DNA of 64,000 nt from Maritalea sp051251695 (lineage in GTDB: Bacteria > Pseudomonadota > Alphaproteobacteria > Rhizobiales > Devosiaceae): contig NZ_JBPOEU010000004.1 of assembly GCF_051251695.1 (NCBI RefSeq), positions 62,001 through 126,000 on the forward strand, read 5' to 3'. The first letter of the stretch is position 1. Every line of letters begins with the position of its first letter. A program made the position numbers and the translations under genes. The notes beneath the pieces are model-generated. The model did no database searches and was not told where the DNA came from. It saw only the letters and a list, made by a program, of their open reading frames with translations. This document shows, one piece after another, positions 27,024-34,805 of the stretch.

Positions 27024-28040
27024 TTATGAAACTGGGCAAGAATTATCTGAACGGTAATCGTGAACAACGATTTCGCCAGAATTGATTTTGGCTGTGTAGT
27101 CAGCCAAAGCCGCTTTCATGTCAGCTGTAAGCAATGGCTCATTGTACTCATCAACTGCGGCGCTCACGCCACCCTCTGCAAGACCCAGAGTTTGAATGCC
27201 CGCTGTCCAATTACCATTCATTTCGTCCATGAATGTATTTTGAACGGCAACGTCCACACGTTTCACCATTGATGACAACATATGGCCAGGGAACAAGTAG
27301 TTCTGGTTGCTGTCAACCCCAATGCCGTATTTGCCGGCATCCGCTGCAGCTTGCAACGCGCCTTCGCCAGCAGCACCTGCTGCGGCATAAACAACGTCTG
27401 CGCCACGCTCTAGCTGCGAACGACCAACTTCACCAGCGGTGTTGATGTCGTTAAATGCGCCAAAGTCTGTACCAATGAAGTTTTGAAGAACATTGATGTC
27501 AGGGTTTGCCGCTTTCGCGCCTTGCACGTAGCCGCAACCAAATGCTTGCAATAGTGGAAAATCAAACGCTGTAACGTAGCCGATTGTGCCTGATTCAGAC
27601 TGCATCGCAGCCAAAACACCAACCAAGAACGAGCCTTCTTGCTCTTTGAACAAGATTGAACGCACGTTTGGCAGATCAACAACACTGTCGATAATCGCGA
27701 AATGAGTTTCAGGGAACTCTTTTGCCACGACTTCTAGCGGACCAGCCCATGTAAAGCCTGGTACAACAATTGGGCTTGAGCCCTGTTGCGCGAAGCGACG
27801 AAGCGCTTGCTCACGCTGCGCATCAGTTTGAATTTCTAGTTCTTGATATGATTTGCCAGTTGCTTTGACGTACGCTTCCGCGCCATTCCAAGCCATTTCG
27901 TTGAATGACTTATCGTTTTTGCCAGCAATATCATAGATAAGTGCAGGGTCAGCAAACGCTGCACCTGTCATAAGAGCTGCAAATGTTGCTACGCCGAGTA
28001 CGGCTTTCGCCCCACCAGAAATTTTCTTATGGACGGTCAT
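27024..28040 (-). CDS. BMP-family nucleoside-binding protein
   Basis: Periplasmic substrate-binding protein of the basic membrane protein (BMP/PnrA) family, 338 residues, which captures nucleosides for the ABC importer. The signal peptide spans about residues 1-26, ending AAFA. ALIYDIAGKNDKSFNEMAWNG is the typical first strand-loop with the ribose-contacting Asp/Ser. The ATG at 28040 has a GGGAGA box 7 bases upstream. The open frame continues to 28169, but that part lacks a signal peptide at its start and is unlikely to be translated. This is the first gene of the 12-gene nucleoside operon. Confidence 0.92.
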   Translation of the reverse strand: MTVHKKISGGAKAVLGVATFAALMTGAAFADPALIYDIAGKNDKSFNEMAWNGAEAYVKATGKSYQELEIQTDAQREQALRRFAQQGSSPIVVPGFTWAGPLEVVAKEFPETHFAIIDSVVDLPNVRSILFKEQEGSFLVGVLAAMQSESGTIGYVTAFDFPLLQAFGCGYVQGAKAANPDINVLQNFIGTDFGAFNDINTAGEVGRSQLERGADVVYAAAGAAGEGALQAAADAGKYGIGVDSNQNYLFPGHMLSSMVKRVDVAVQNTFMDEMNGNWTAGIQTLGLAEGGVSAAVDEYNEPLLTADMKAALADYTAKINSGEIVVHDYRSDNSCPVS

Positions 28041-28212
28041 GAATATCTCCCTTGTCACGTCGTCATATGGTTTAACACCGCTAGTCATTATAACTGCGAT
28101 GCGGCCATTTGATGTTTTTAATTCAAGCGCTTTATGAGTTCCTCCGCAAGCAAAAACGCGAACTTGCACCCCTCAATCGATAGCGAGAGATGAATACAAA
28201 TTCAAGTATTTT

Positions 28213-28228
28213 TTGACCAAAAGGTCAA
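28213..28228. promoter_or_regulatory. 16-bp palindrome upstream of the nucleoside operon, copy 1
   Basis: TTGACC-AAAA-GGTCAA is a perfect inverted repeat (6-bp arms, 4-base spacer), 173 bases upstream of the first gene of the nucleoside operon. Read on the minus strand its first arm could also serve as a -35 hexamer. It matches copy 2 in geometry, so it is a candidate operator for a dimeric regulator of the operon. Confidence 0.5.
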
Positions 28229-28261
28229 GTTTGTTGGCAAAACCGAGCAAATCCAGTGTGC

Positions 28262-28277
28262 TTTACCGCATGGTAAA
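28262..28277. promoter_or_regulatory. 16-bp palindrome upstream of the nucleoside operon, copy 2
   Basis: TTTACC-GCAT-GGTAAA has the same 6-4-6 geometry as copy 1 and shares the pattern TTnACC-N4-GGTnAA. The centres are 49 bases apart. It lies 3 bases past the stop codon of ynjD, so it could also affect termination of that operon. Confidence 0.5.
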
Positions 28278-28280
28278 ACC

Positions 28281-28928
28281 TTACAATGTGATGATCTGCC
28301 CGCCGGACTTTTCTGCGTCTGCTTGGTCATGGGTAACTAAAAGTGTGGGTAAATTCTTCGCTTTTGCCTGGGAAAAAACAAATTCACGCACTTTATCGCG
28401 CAATCCAGAATCAAGCGCCGAAAAAGGCTCGTCCAACAACAATGCCTTGGGTTCTGAAAGCAACACCCGAATAAGTGCGATGCGCGATTGTTGACCACCA
28501 GATAATGTCATGGGGTCACGATGACCAAGATCGGCCATATTCACAGCCTCAAGCGCTGCGTTTACCTTGGCACATCGTTCCATCCTGCTGCCCTTGGCGG
28601 GCAAACCGAACAGCAAGTTTTCCTCAACGCTAAGATGTGGAAACAAAAGCGGGTCTTGGAACATCAAACCAATTTTTCGGTCCGCCGGGTCGGCGTGCGT
28701 AATGTCGGCACTATCCAACATCACAGAACCGGTAAACGTAAAACTTGGAGGCAGAAATCCCGAAACAAGATTAAGAAGCGTCGACTTTCCTGACCCGGAC
28801 GGGCCCATAATCGTCACCACTTCGCCTGGTGCAATATCAAGGTTTAGTTCAAACAGTTTTTGTTTATTTTGAAACAAAACCAATTGTTTAAGGCAAAGCG
28901 CGCTTTTCTCTATTTGCTTCATTGTCAT
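28281..28928 (-). CDS. ynjD: YnjD-like ABC transporter ATPase
   Basis: Single-domain ATPase of 215 residues. Walker A is GPSGSGKSTLLNLV (about 41-54), signature LSGGQQSRIALIRVLL, and Walker B ALLLDEPFSALD, followed by the switch His in LLVTHDQADAE. Size, order and partner genes match the E. coli ynjBCD transporter, whose substrate is not established. It begins one base after the permease stop codon and is the last gene of its operon. Confidence 0.85.
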   Translation of the reverse strand: MTMKQIEKSALCLKQLVLFQNKQKLFELNLDIAPGEVVTIMGPSGSGKSTLLNLVSGFLPPSFTFTGSVMLDSADITHADPADRKIGLMFQDPLLFPHLSVEENLLFGLPAKGSRMERCAKVNAALEAVNMADLGHRDPMTLSGGQQSRIALIRVLLSEPKALLLDEPFSALDSGLRDKVREFVFSQAKAKNLPTLLVTHDQADAEKSGGQIITL

Positions 28929-30638
28929 CTACTTAAAAAACGCCCTGTTAGGGAATGCTAGTCGTGGAACAAGAACCGCTGCGACAAAGCCAATGGCTGG
29001 CAGCAATGTCTGAACCAATGCATAAATGCCAATGATACGCCGATCCCCACCCGAAGCCAACGCCACTGCTTCGGTCGTGATGGTGGGCACACGCCCTGCA
29101 CCAATCAACAATGTTGGCAGATATTGGGCAATCGATATCGCAATGCCAAGCGCCGTCGCCAACAATATCGGTTTTAACAACATCGGCAAACGCACACTGA
29201 TCAATGCTTTATTCTCGCTTGATCCCAATGAGGCTGCGACCCGCAGATAACGCAAGTCAAAATTTCTGTAGGGGGCAGCTAGGGACAAAAACACGTACGG
29301 CAATACAAACACTGTGTGTGCCAACGCGACAGGCCAAAAGCTACCATCTAGCCCAAACCGTACCAGCAGCACCGAAATGCCGAACAGGAAAGCAATTTGA
29401 GGCACAATTAGAGGCAAATAGAGAATGCGCATGGCAGTTGGCGTAAACACGACATCTCGTCGATATTCATTTTCCAAACACGCAATGGTTAGTATGATGG
29501 AAATCAGGGTAGATGTTACCCCAATGGCCATGGCGTTAGTGGCAGGCGTTAGAATTGCTGGCAGATTTCCGACCCACCGGGAAATCGTAAATGCCGACGG
29601 CAACGCATTTGGAAACCGCCAAAACCCTGCCACAGACCATATCGCCAAAATGACCAGTCCAAGCATTGAAATTAGAACTGTGAGAGCCATTGCCCCGCTT
29701 GATATAGCTTTGAACCATCCGTCTGATTTATGCCGATCCCCATTGATGATTGCACGACGTCCAACATAGGTGACCAGCGCTTCACCGATGCGCCATAGCA
29801 CTAACGCTGTGACGGTTGCGGCTAGCTGCCACACCGCACCCGCAGCCGCGATAAACCGCGTTTCAAGCTCCGGGTCATTCATCCAGCGCAGCAATTGAAC
29901 GGGCAGCATTGCGGGGAAGTTCGGTCCTAAAATCAGAGCAACATCAACAACGGAAGACGAGAAGGCAACAACTGCATAGATCGGCAAACGCATCTGTTTG
30001 TAGAACGCTGGAAACACCGTTGAAAACCATGCCCAGACTTGACCATAGCCAAATGAACGTCCCACTTTTAGGCGTTGGTCCACATTAATTTGACTGGAAG
30101 CGGACAGCCCCACCAAAAACAAAAACGGGATTTCTTTAAGCACCAAGCCCAAGAGCAAAGCGTTGCCCATTGGATCGTTGACAATCAGCCAATCTGGCGG
30201 ATGATGCGTAAACCCTGTCGCCCAAGGGGACAGCAACCGTATGATCCATCCCGAAGGCGCAATCAGAAATGCAAAGCCGAACGCCGCCGCCGCATGTGGC
30301 ACTGACATAAGGGGGGAAATAAAGTGGGTGAGCTTGGCAAAAAGTCTACTGCCCCATTGGGAGGCGAAAAAACTGACCACAATTACAAGAGATAAAAATG
30401 TTGTTGCGAGCCCGATCCATATGGACATCAGCACCGAAGCCCAAAATCCAGGCTTATGGGTAACTTCATGAAAATATGTGAACGTAAATTGCTCGCCACC
30501 TAATGACGGAAAGTATCCAAAGGCCGGTAAAAAGACGCCCACCAAACCGGCAATCAAAGGTCCAATTAGAGCAACAATCATCAAAACTGGGGCAAAATCC
30601 AGTGGGTCCGCGCCCCAGTTTCTTTTCCGTAAATTCAT
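28929..30638 (-). CDS. ynjC: YnjC-like ABC permease with two fused permease domains
   Basis: A 569-residue inner-membrane protein with about twelve helices in two halves, each a binding-protein-dependent permease domain. The EAA-like coupling loops are KVGRSFGYGQVWAWFSTVFP in the first half and RVAASLGSSENKALISVRLP in the second. One polypeptide thus replaces the usual permease dimer, as in YnjC and ThiP. It lies 13 bases after the binding-protein gene. No THI-box or other riboswitch is visible upstream, so a thiamine role is not supported. Confidence 0.85.
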   Translation of the reverse strand: MNLRKRNWGADPLDFAPVLMIVALIGPLIAGLVGVFLPAFGYFPSLGGEQFTFTYFHEVTHKPGFWASVLMSIWIGLATTFLSLVIVVSFFASQWGSRLFAKLTHFISPLMSVPHAAAAFGFAFLIAPSGWIIRLLSPWATGFTHHPPDWLIVNDPMGNALLLGLVLKEIPFLFLVGLSASSQINVDQRLKVGRSFGYGQVWAWFSTVFPAFYKQMRLPIYAVVAFSSSVVDVALILGPNFPAMLPVQLLRWMNDPELETRFIAAAGAVWQLAATVTALVLWRIGEALVTYVGRRAIINGDRHKSDGWFKAISSGAMALTVLISMLGLVILAIWSVAGFWRFPNALPSAFTISRWVGNLPAILTPATNAMAIGVTSTLISIILTIACLENEYRRDVVFTPTAMRILYLPLIVPQIAFLFGISVLLVRFGLDGSFWPVALAHTVFVLPYVFLSLAAPYRNFDLRYLRVAASLGSSENKALISVRLPMLLKPILLATALGIAISIAQYLPTLLIGAGRVPTITTEAVALASGGDRRIIGIYALVQTLLPAIGFVAAVLVPRLAFPNRAFFK

Positions 30639-30651
30639 TAGGGTTTAAACC

Positions 30652-31881
30652 CTAGTTAGAACGGACGTATCTTTTAGCCCATTCCTCTTCAAGTTTCACA
30701 GCCCAAGTGGCATCTGGCTCAAGCAAAGTTGCACCAAACTGATCTGCAGCCAAAGTGGCGGGACCACGCTCAAGCGCATCAAACAATGCTTTGCCTTCAA
30801 CTGGTAGTGCGTTGATGTCTAACACTGATGGATCACCCCAAACATTTTCGTCCGCTTTTTTTGCTTGCGCCTCAGCAGACAAAAGGAAATCAGCAACAAC
30901 CATCGCGCCTGCTTTTGCGTTGGCGTTATAGGGAATGGTCACAAAGTGCGAGTTACCCATTGATCCATAATCAAGAACGAATGAACGCACCGTTCCCGCC
31001 AATTCGCTTGCTTTGATCGCAGATGAAGCTTCGCCGGGATTAAAAGTCATCGCAATGCCGATTTCGCCATCAGCGAGCAAGTTCTTAAGTTGTGTAGTAT
31101 CAGCCGCATAAACTTCGCCAGACCGCCAAAGATTTGGTTTAAGCCGGTCCAAATACGCCCAGAGCGGTGCTGTTACAGCGTCAAAATCCGCTTCGTCAGC
31201 TGGTGTTCGCAAGATAGATTGGTCTGCAACAACGCCATAAAGCACCTGCTTTAGGAATGTCGTACCGATGAAGTTTGGTGGAGCGGCATAGGTGAAACGA
31301 CCCGGGTTAGCTTCAACCCAAATGGCCAAGTCTTCCAAGTTGGATGGCGGTGTTTCCATCCAGGCGCTGTCGTAATAAAAGGTGAGCTGTGCCATGCCCC
31401 AAGGGCTTTCCTGACCATCCACGGGCACTGTGAAATCGTAAGTCAGTGTTGGCTTACCCTTCACATCCACATATTTGTAGTTTGGCAGTTTTTCTGCCCA
31501 ATTGTCGCTAACAAGCAGACCTTGGCGCTTCATTGAAGCAAAGTTCTCGCCGTTGATCCAAATAAGATCGACCGATCCACCTTCATCGCGTCCGGCGGCT
31601 TTTTCCGTGACCACGCGGTTCACAGCGCTTGAAGTGTCATCTAACTTTACGTGGTTCAGGGTCACGCCATATTTGGACTTAACTTCATCACCAACCCAAG
31701 CGATATACGCGTTGATGTTGGGCGCACCGCCCCATGCGTTGAAATAAACTGTTTGACCCTCAGCAGCCTTGGTAACTGATTGCCAGTCAGCCGGATCAAG
31801 CTCTTGCGCATAGCCTGTCCCAATGAACAATGACGTTGCGGCAATGCCCAAAGCAGCCACATTTTTTACAAGCGTTTTCAA
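30652..31881 (-). CDS. ynjB: YnjB-like ABC substrate-binding protein
   Basis: Periplasmic binding protein of 409 residues, with a signal peptide ending GYAQ (about residue 25) and the family stretch GQTVYFNAWGGAPNINAYI. It is the type II fold seen in iron, thiamine and polyamine binders, closest in layout to E. coli YnjB. The start is a TTG with a GAGGG box 7 bases upstream. It opens the ynjB-C-D operon. The ligand is unknown. Confidence 0.85.
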   Translation of the reverse strand: MKTLVKNVAALGIAATSLFIGTGYAQELDPADWQSVTKAAEGQTVYFNAWGGAPNINAYIAWVGDEVKSKYGVTLNHVKLDDTSSAVNRVVTEKAAGRDEGGSVDLIWINGENFASMKRQGLLVSDNWAEKLPNYKYVDVKGKPTLTYDFTVPVDGQESPWGMAQLTFYYDSAWMETPPSNLEDLAIWVEANPGRFTYAAPPNFIGTTFLKQVLYGVVADQSILRTPADEADFDAVTAPLWAYLDRLKPNLWRSGEVYAADTTQLKNLLADGEIGIAMTFNPGEASSAIKASELAGTVRSFVLDYGSMGNSHFVTIPYNANAKAGAMVVADFLLSAEAQAKKADENVWGDPSVLDINALPVEGKALFDALERGPATLAADQFGATLLEPDATWAVKLEEEWAKRYVRSN

Positions 31882-32010
31882 GATAAGCCCTCAACAATGT
31901 TTGTCTGTTTTGCTGCACAAAAGCATTTGGGTGCGAACAAGTGCAACACACTTTGGCGTTATAGCAATGTGAGAGCAAAAGGTGAAACTTTGTTTGGGTC
32001 CAAACCGTTA

Positions 32011-32478
32011 TTATTCGACAGAATGAAAAGGCACAGCGGTTGCGCCAAATTGTTCCGCAAATCTTTCAAAGAAACGATCAATAACCCCTTGGGCCGCGCC
32101 GCTCACTAGTTTTGAGCCTATTTTTTCAACCGAACCTGACATTTCGCCAAAGGCGGAAAACTTCAATGTAGATCCCTCTTCATGATCGTCAAGTTCGATG
32201 TCAGCAAACCCTTTGGCCAAGCCCAATATGCCACCACGACCCTGCCCCGAAAGCGTGTAGCTTTTCGCCGGCTTGATATTGGACAGCATTAAATCCCCAA
32301 CAAGTTTGGGCTTAAACAGGCCCAGATTGACTTTAATCGTTGCCTCTAAAGCATCTTCGCCAACCCATTCAATTCGATCACAGCCTGGAATGCACGCTTT
32401 GAGGACTTCTGTGTCGTTCAGTGCCTCCCAAACTTCCTGTTTGTGTGCAGAAATGATGTAATGTCCAACAAATTTCAT
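32011..32478 (-). CDS. CoxG-like SRPBCC-fold protein
   Basis: A 155-residue protein of the carbon monoxide dehydrogenase subunit G (CoxG) family, fold SRPBCC (START-like). The family opening is HYIISAHKQEVWEALNDTEVLKACIPGC, followed by KLVGDLMLSNIKPAKSYTLSGQG. CoxG proteins are thought to help anchor or mature molybdenum hydroxylases. No coxSLM genes lie in this window, so the partner must be elsewhere or absent. It stands alone and is divergent from the helical-protein locus. Confidence 0.8.
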   Translation of the reverse strand: MKFVGHYIISAHKQEVWEALNDTEVLKACIPGCDRIEWVGEDALEATIKVNLGLFKPKLVGDLMLSNIKPAKSYTLSGQGRGGILGLAKGFADIELDDHEEGSTLKFSAFGEMSGSVEKIGSKLVSGAAQGVIDRFFERFAEQFGATAVPFHSVE

Positions 32479-32624
32479 GAAAGCCCTTTACCTCTGGCCA
32501 TTATGACACAATATCTCCAACACATGGTAACATGGTTGCAAGCTGTCAATTGTTAGCTGTAAAAAGCTTTGAGGGCATTAATTTTACAAGGCGTAAGGCC
32601 ACAAACTTGTTGGGAAGTAACATC

Positions 32625-33809
32625 ATGTCAAATGAACTTGCAGAAAAACCATTGCAATATTTGGATAAAGCAATGGGCGCAATTCGCGAAATGGGCTTGT
32701 GGCCCGAAAATACAGATGAAGCGCCAATCACGGCTCTTCTAGAGCAAATCACAGAGTTGGATGAAACTCGCGTGATCCTGATTGGTCGCACGCTAAACCA
32801 AGCCAGCATCTTCAACGAAGTCGTTCGCACTCAAATTGCAGCCATGAGCATTGGCGCACGATATGAAGACATCACCAATGGATTTGATTCAATTCGCGAC
32901 GATGCCAAAGGCATGGTTGATCAGTTAGAAGACGGCAAGCTTGATATGCTTGAGCGCGCCTCTAACGTTTGGATGAAAGTCACGCGTGGTGATATTCCAA
33001 CCCGCTTCGACAAAATTCGCCAAATCTTTTTGGAAGTGACGGCTGACACCAAAGACCAAATTGACCGCGAGCACACTATTTTGGAAGCCTATCGGGACTT
33101 CCGTGGCGCGTTGAAGCAATCCGAAGTGATGGCGCTTGAAGTATTTGAAAAAGCCGAGTTAAAGCTTGAAGAATGCAAAAATGCACTATCCGCAGCGACC
33201 AAAGTTCTCGAAGATTTTACTGATGGTACCCCAGCTGACCGGGCACGTCTCGAAATGGCCCGCGATGAGCGCTTGCGCGAAATGCAAAACGAAGAACGCC
33301 GTTATCAAATTGCAAAAGATCTTTCTGACAACCTGACCATTTCCTACAACACATCAGAAGTTGTGATGGCGCGTTTGATGCAAACAACAAACGCTAAAGA
33401 GCGTGTTTATCAGCAATCTATCTCGTTCTTCTCCACCAACGAAACAGTTTTGACCGCCCTAAGCGCGTCATTTACTGGCCTATTTGGTTTGCATGAAAGC
33501 ACTGAAACGTTGAATGCGATGAAAGAGGGCATGTCTAAAAGCCTTGAGACATTGGCGGAAATTGGTGACACCGTGCAAGAAGAAGCATTGCGGGCAGGTT
33601 ACGGCCCAACCATTCGTGCTGATGCCGTGACAAAGCTTGTGGATAGTGTTGTTAATTTCCAAGAAAAGTCACGTACCATCATCAATGAAATGCGCGAACA
33701 GGCGACCAAAAATTCAGCCGAAATTCGCGATTCTGTAGAAGACGGTAAGCAACGCTTGGCGAAACTGGCTGCCGAAGGTAATACAGTTATGCTTGAGCAA
33801 AAAAGCTAA
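32625..33809 (+). CDS. Uncharacterised long helical protein, first gene of a three-gene locus
   Basis: A 394-residue soluble protein, predicted almost wholly alpha-helical with coiled-coil stretches (for example residues about 150-240 and 340-385). It has no signal peptide and no membrane segment. Notable segments are YLDKAMGAIREMGLWPEN at the N-terminus and NLTISYNTSEVVMARLMQTTNAKERVYQQ near residue 250. I recall similar proteins in other alphaproteobacteria, but with no known function. The length and helical make-up recall TelA or PspA-type proteins, though I see no family signature. The ATG at 32625 was chosen because upstream sequence reads as non-coding. Followed 57 bases later by the membrane protein gene. 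Confidence 0.75.
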   Translation: MSNELAEKPLQYLDKAMGAIREMGLWPENTDEAPITALLEQITELDETRVILIGRTLNQASIFNEVVRTQIAAMSIGARYEDITNGFDSIRDDAKGMVDQLEDGKLDMLERASNVWMKVTRGDIPTRFDKIRQIFLEVTADTKDQIDREHTILEAYRDFRGALKQSEVMALEVFEKAELKLEECKNALSAATKVLEDFTDGTPADRARLEMARDERLREMQNEERRYQIAKDLSDNLTISYNTSEVVMARLMQTTNAKERVYQQSISFFSTNETVLTALSASFTGLFGLHESTETLNAMKEGMSKSLETLAEIGDTVQEEALRAGYGPTIRADAVTKLVDSVVNFQEKSRTIINEMREQATKNSAEIRDSVEDGKQRLAKLAAEGNTVMLEQKS

Positions 33810-33866
33810 TCAAAACCGAAAAAAGCATCTGGCGTGTTTTTACCAACGCATGGTGAGTTGAGCTGA

Positions 33867-34805
33867 ATGAATAAAACCAAAGCAAATAAAGCAGCGCCGC
33901 TTGATGAGGTGATGTTGGCAATGGATGTGGTGGACACACTACGCCATAGCGAAAAACTTGTCGCTCGTGAATTGAGCGAAGAAGATCGTGCTAGCGCCCT
34001 CACTGAACGGCTGCGTGAGGTTTATCGTCAGCAAGGCATCGACGTGCCAGATCGCATATTGCAAGAAGGTGTGGCCGCGCTCAATGAAGCGCGGTTCGCC
34101 TATTCTCCACCGTCCGGTGGATTGGGTTATTGGCTGGCCCGCCTGTATGTTTCGCGCGGACGTTGGGGCAAGAACTTTTTAAGCATTGCCCTTGCCGTGA
34201 TTATTGTCTTTACGGGCTATAATTTCGTTTATAAACCGTTTGTTGCGGGACAATCTGCGGCGGAAATCGAGCAGGTTCAGGTCGAACTTCCTGCCCAAAT
34301 GGATGCGCTCCTGGCTCAAATCAAGTCCGTTTCAAAAGTTGAAAGTGCGGTTATCTCCGCGCAAGAAACTCTAGAGCGCGGTAAAGCCGCCGCCGCTGCT
34401 TCAGACAAAGCGCGCGCCGAACAAGCCATCGAAGACATGACCAGCACTCTAGCTCAGCTGCAAGCCGAATATAGATTGCAAATTGTCAATCGAGAAGGTG
34501 CTGATACCGGCGTTTGGACCTATCCAGAAGTCAATCAGGATGTCCGCAATTACTATATCGTTGTCGAGGCGATTGGCTCGGATGGCTCAGTACAAACACG
34601 AAATATTGTAAATGAAGAAACTGGGGAAACCGAAGAGGTTGACCAATGGGGCGTGCGGGTGAGCGAGGTCGTTTTCAACGGCGTGCGCGACGACAAGCTT
34701 GACGATGGCATCATTCAAAACAACATTTTGGGCCTTAAACAGTTTGGGTATACAGATGTCGACTATGTCATCTCGGTTTTAGGCGGTGAGATAACGCAAT
34801 GGTAA
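33867..34805 (+). CDS. Uncharacterised single-span membrane protein (DUF6384-like)
   Basis: A 312-residue protein. The first 100 residues form a cytoplasmic helical domain with PLDEVMLAMDVVDTLRHSEKL and RLREVYRQQGIDVPDRILQEG. A single membrane helix lies at about 104-122. It is followed by a coiled coil (about 130-200) and a C-terminal domain rich in beta strands, presumably periplasmic, with WTYPEVNQDVRNYYIVVEAIG. From memory it matches an uncharacterised family (DUF6384). Its stop overlaps the next gene by 7 bases, so the two are translationally coupled. It could link the cytoplasmic partners to the envelope (inference). Confidence 0.75.
   Translation: MNKTKANKAAPLDEVMLAMDVVDTLRHSEKLVARELSEEDRASALTERLREVYRQQGIDVPDRILQEGVAALNEARFAYSPPSGGLGYWLARLYVSRGRWGKNFLSIALAVIIVFTGYNFVYKPFVAGQSAAEIEQVQVELPAQMDALLAQIKSVSKVESAVISAQETLERGKAAAAASDKARAEQAIEDMTSTLAQLQAEYRLQIVNREGADTGVWTYPEVNQDVRNYYIVVEAIGSDGSVQTRNIVNEETGETEEVDQWGVRVSEVVFNGVRDDKLDDGIIQNNILGLKQFGYTDVDYVISVLGGEITQW

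Noticed and set aside
28041..28169. Upstream extension of the BMP binding-protein frame
   Set aside because: It would place the signal peptide 43 residues inside the protein. The ATG at 28040 has a strong GGGAGA ribosome binding site.
2979..28952. Shared 15-base sequence aacgccctgttaggg at about 2979 and about 28938
   Set aside because: A few exact 15-base matches are expected by chance in 64 kb, and the second copy lies inside the ynjC coding sequence.
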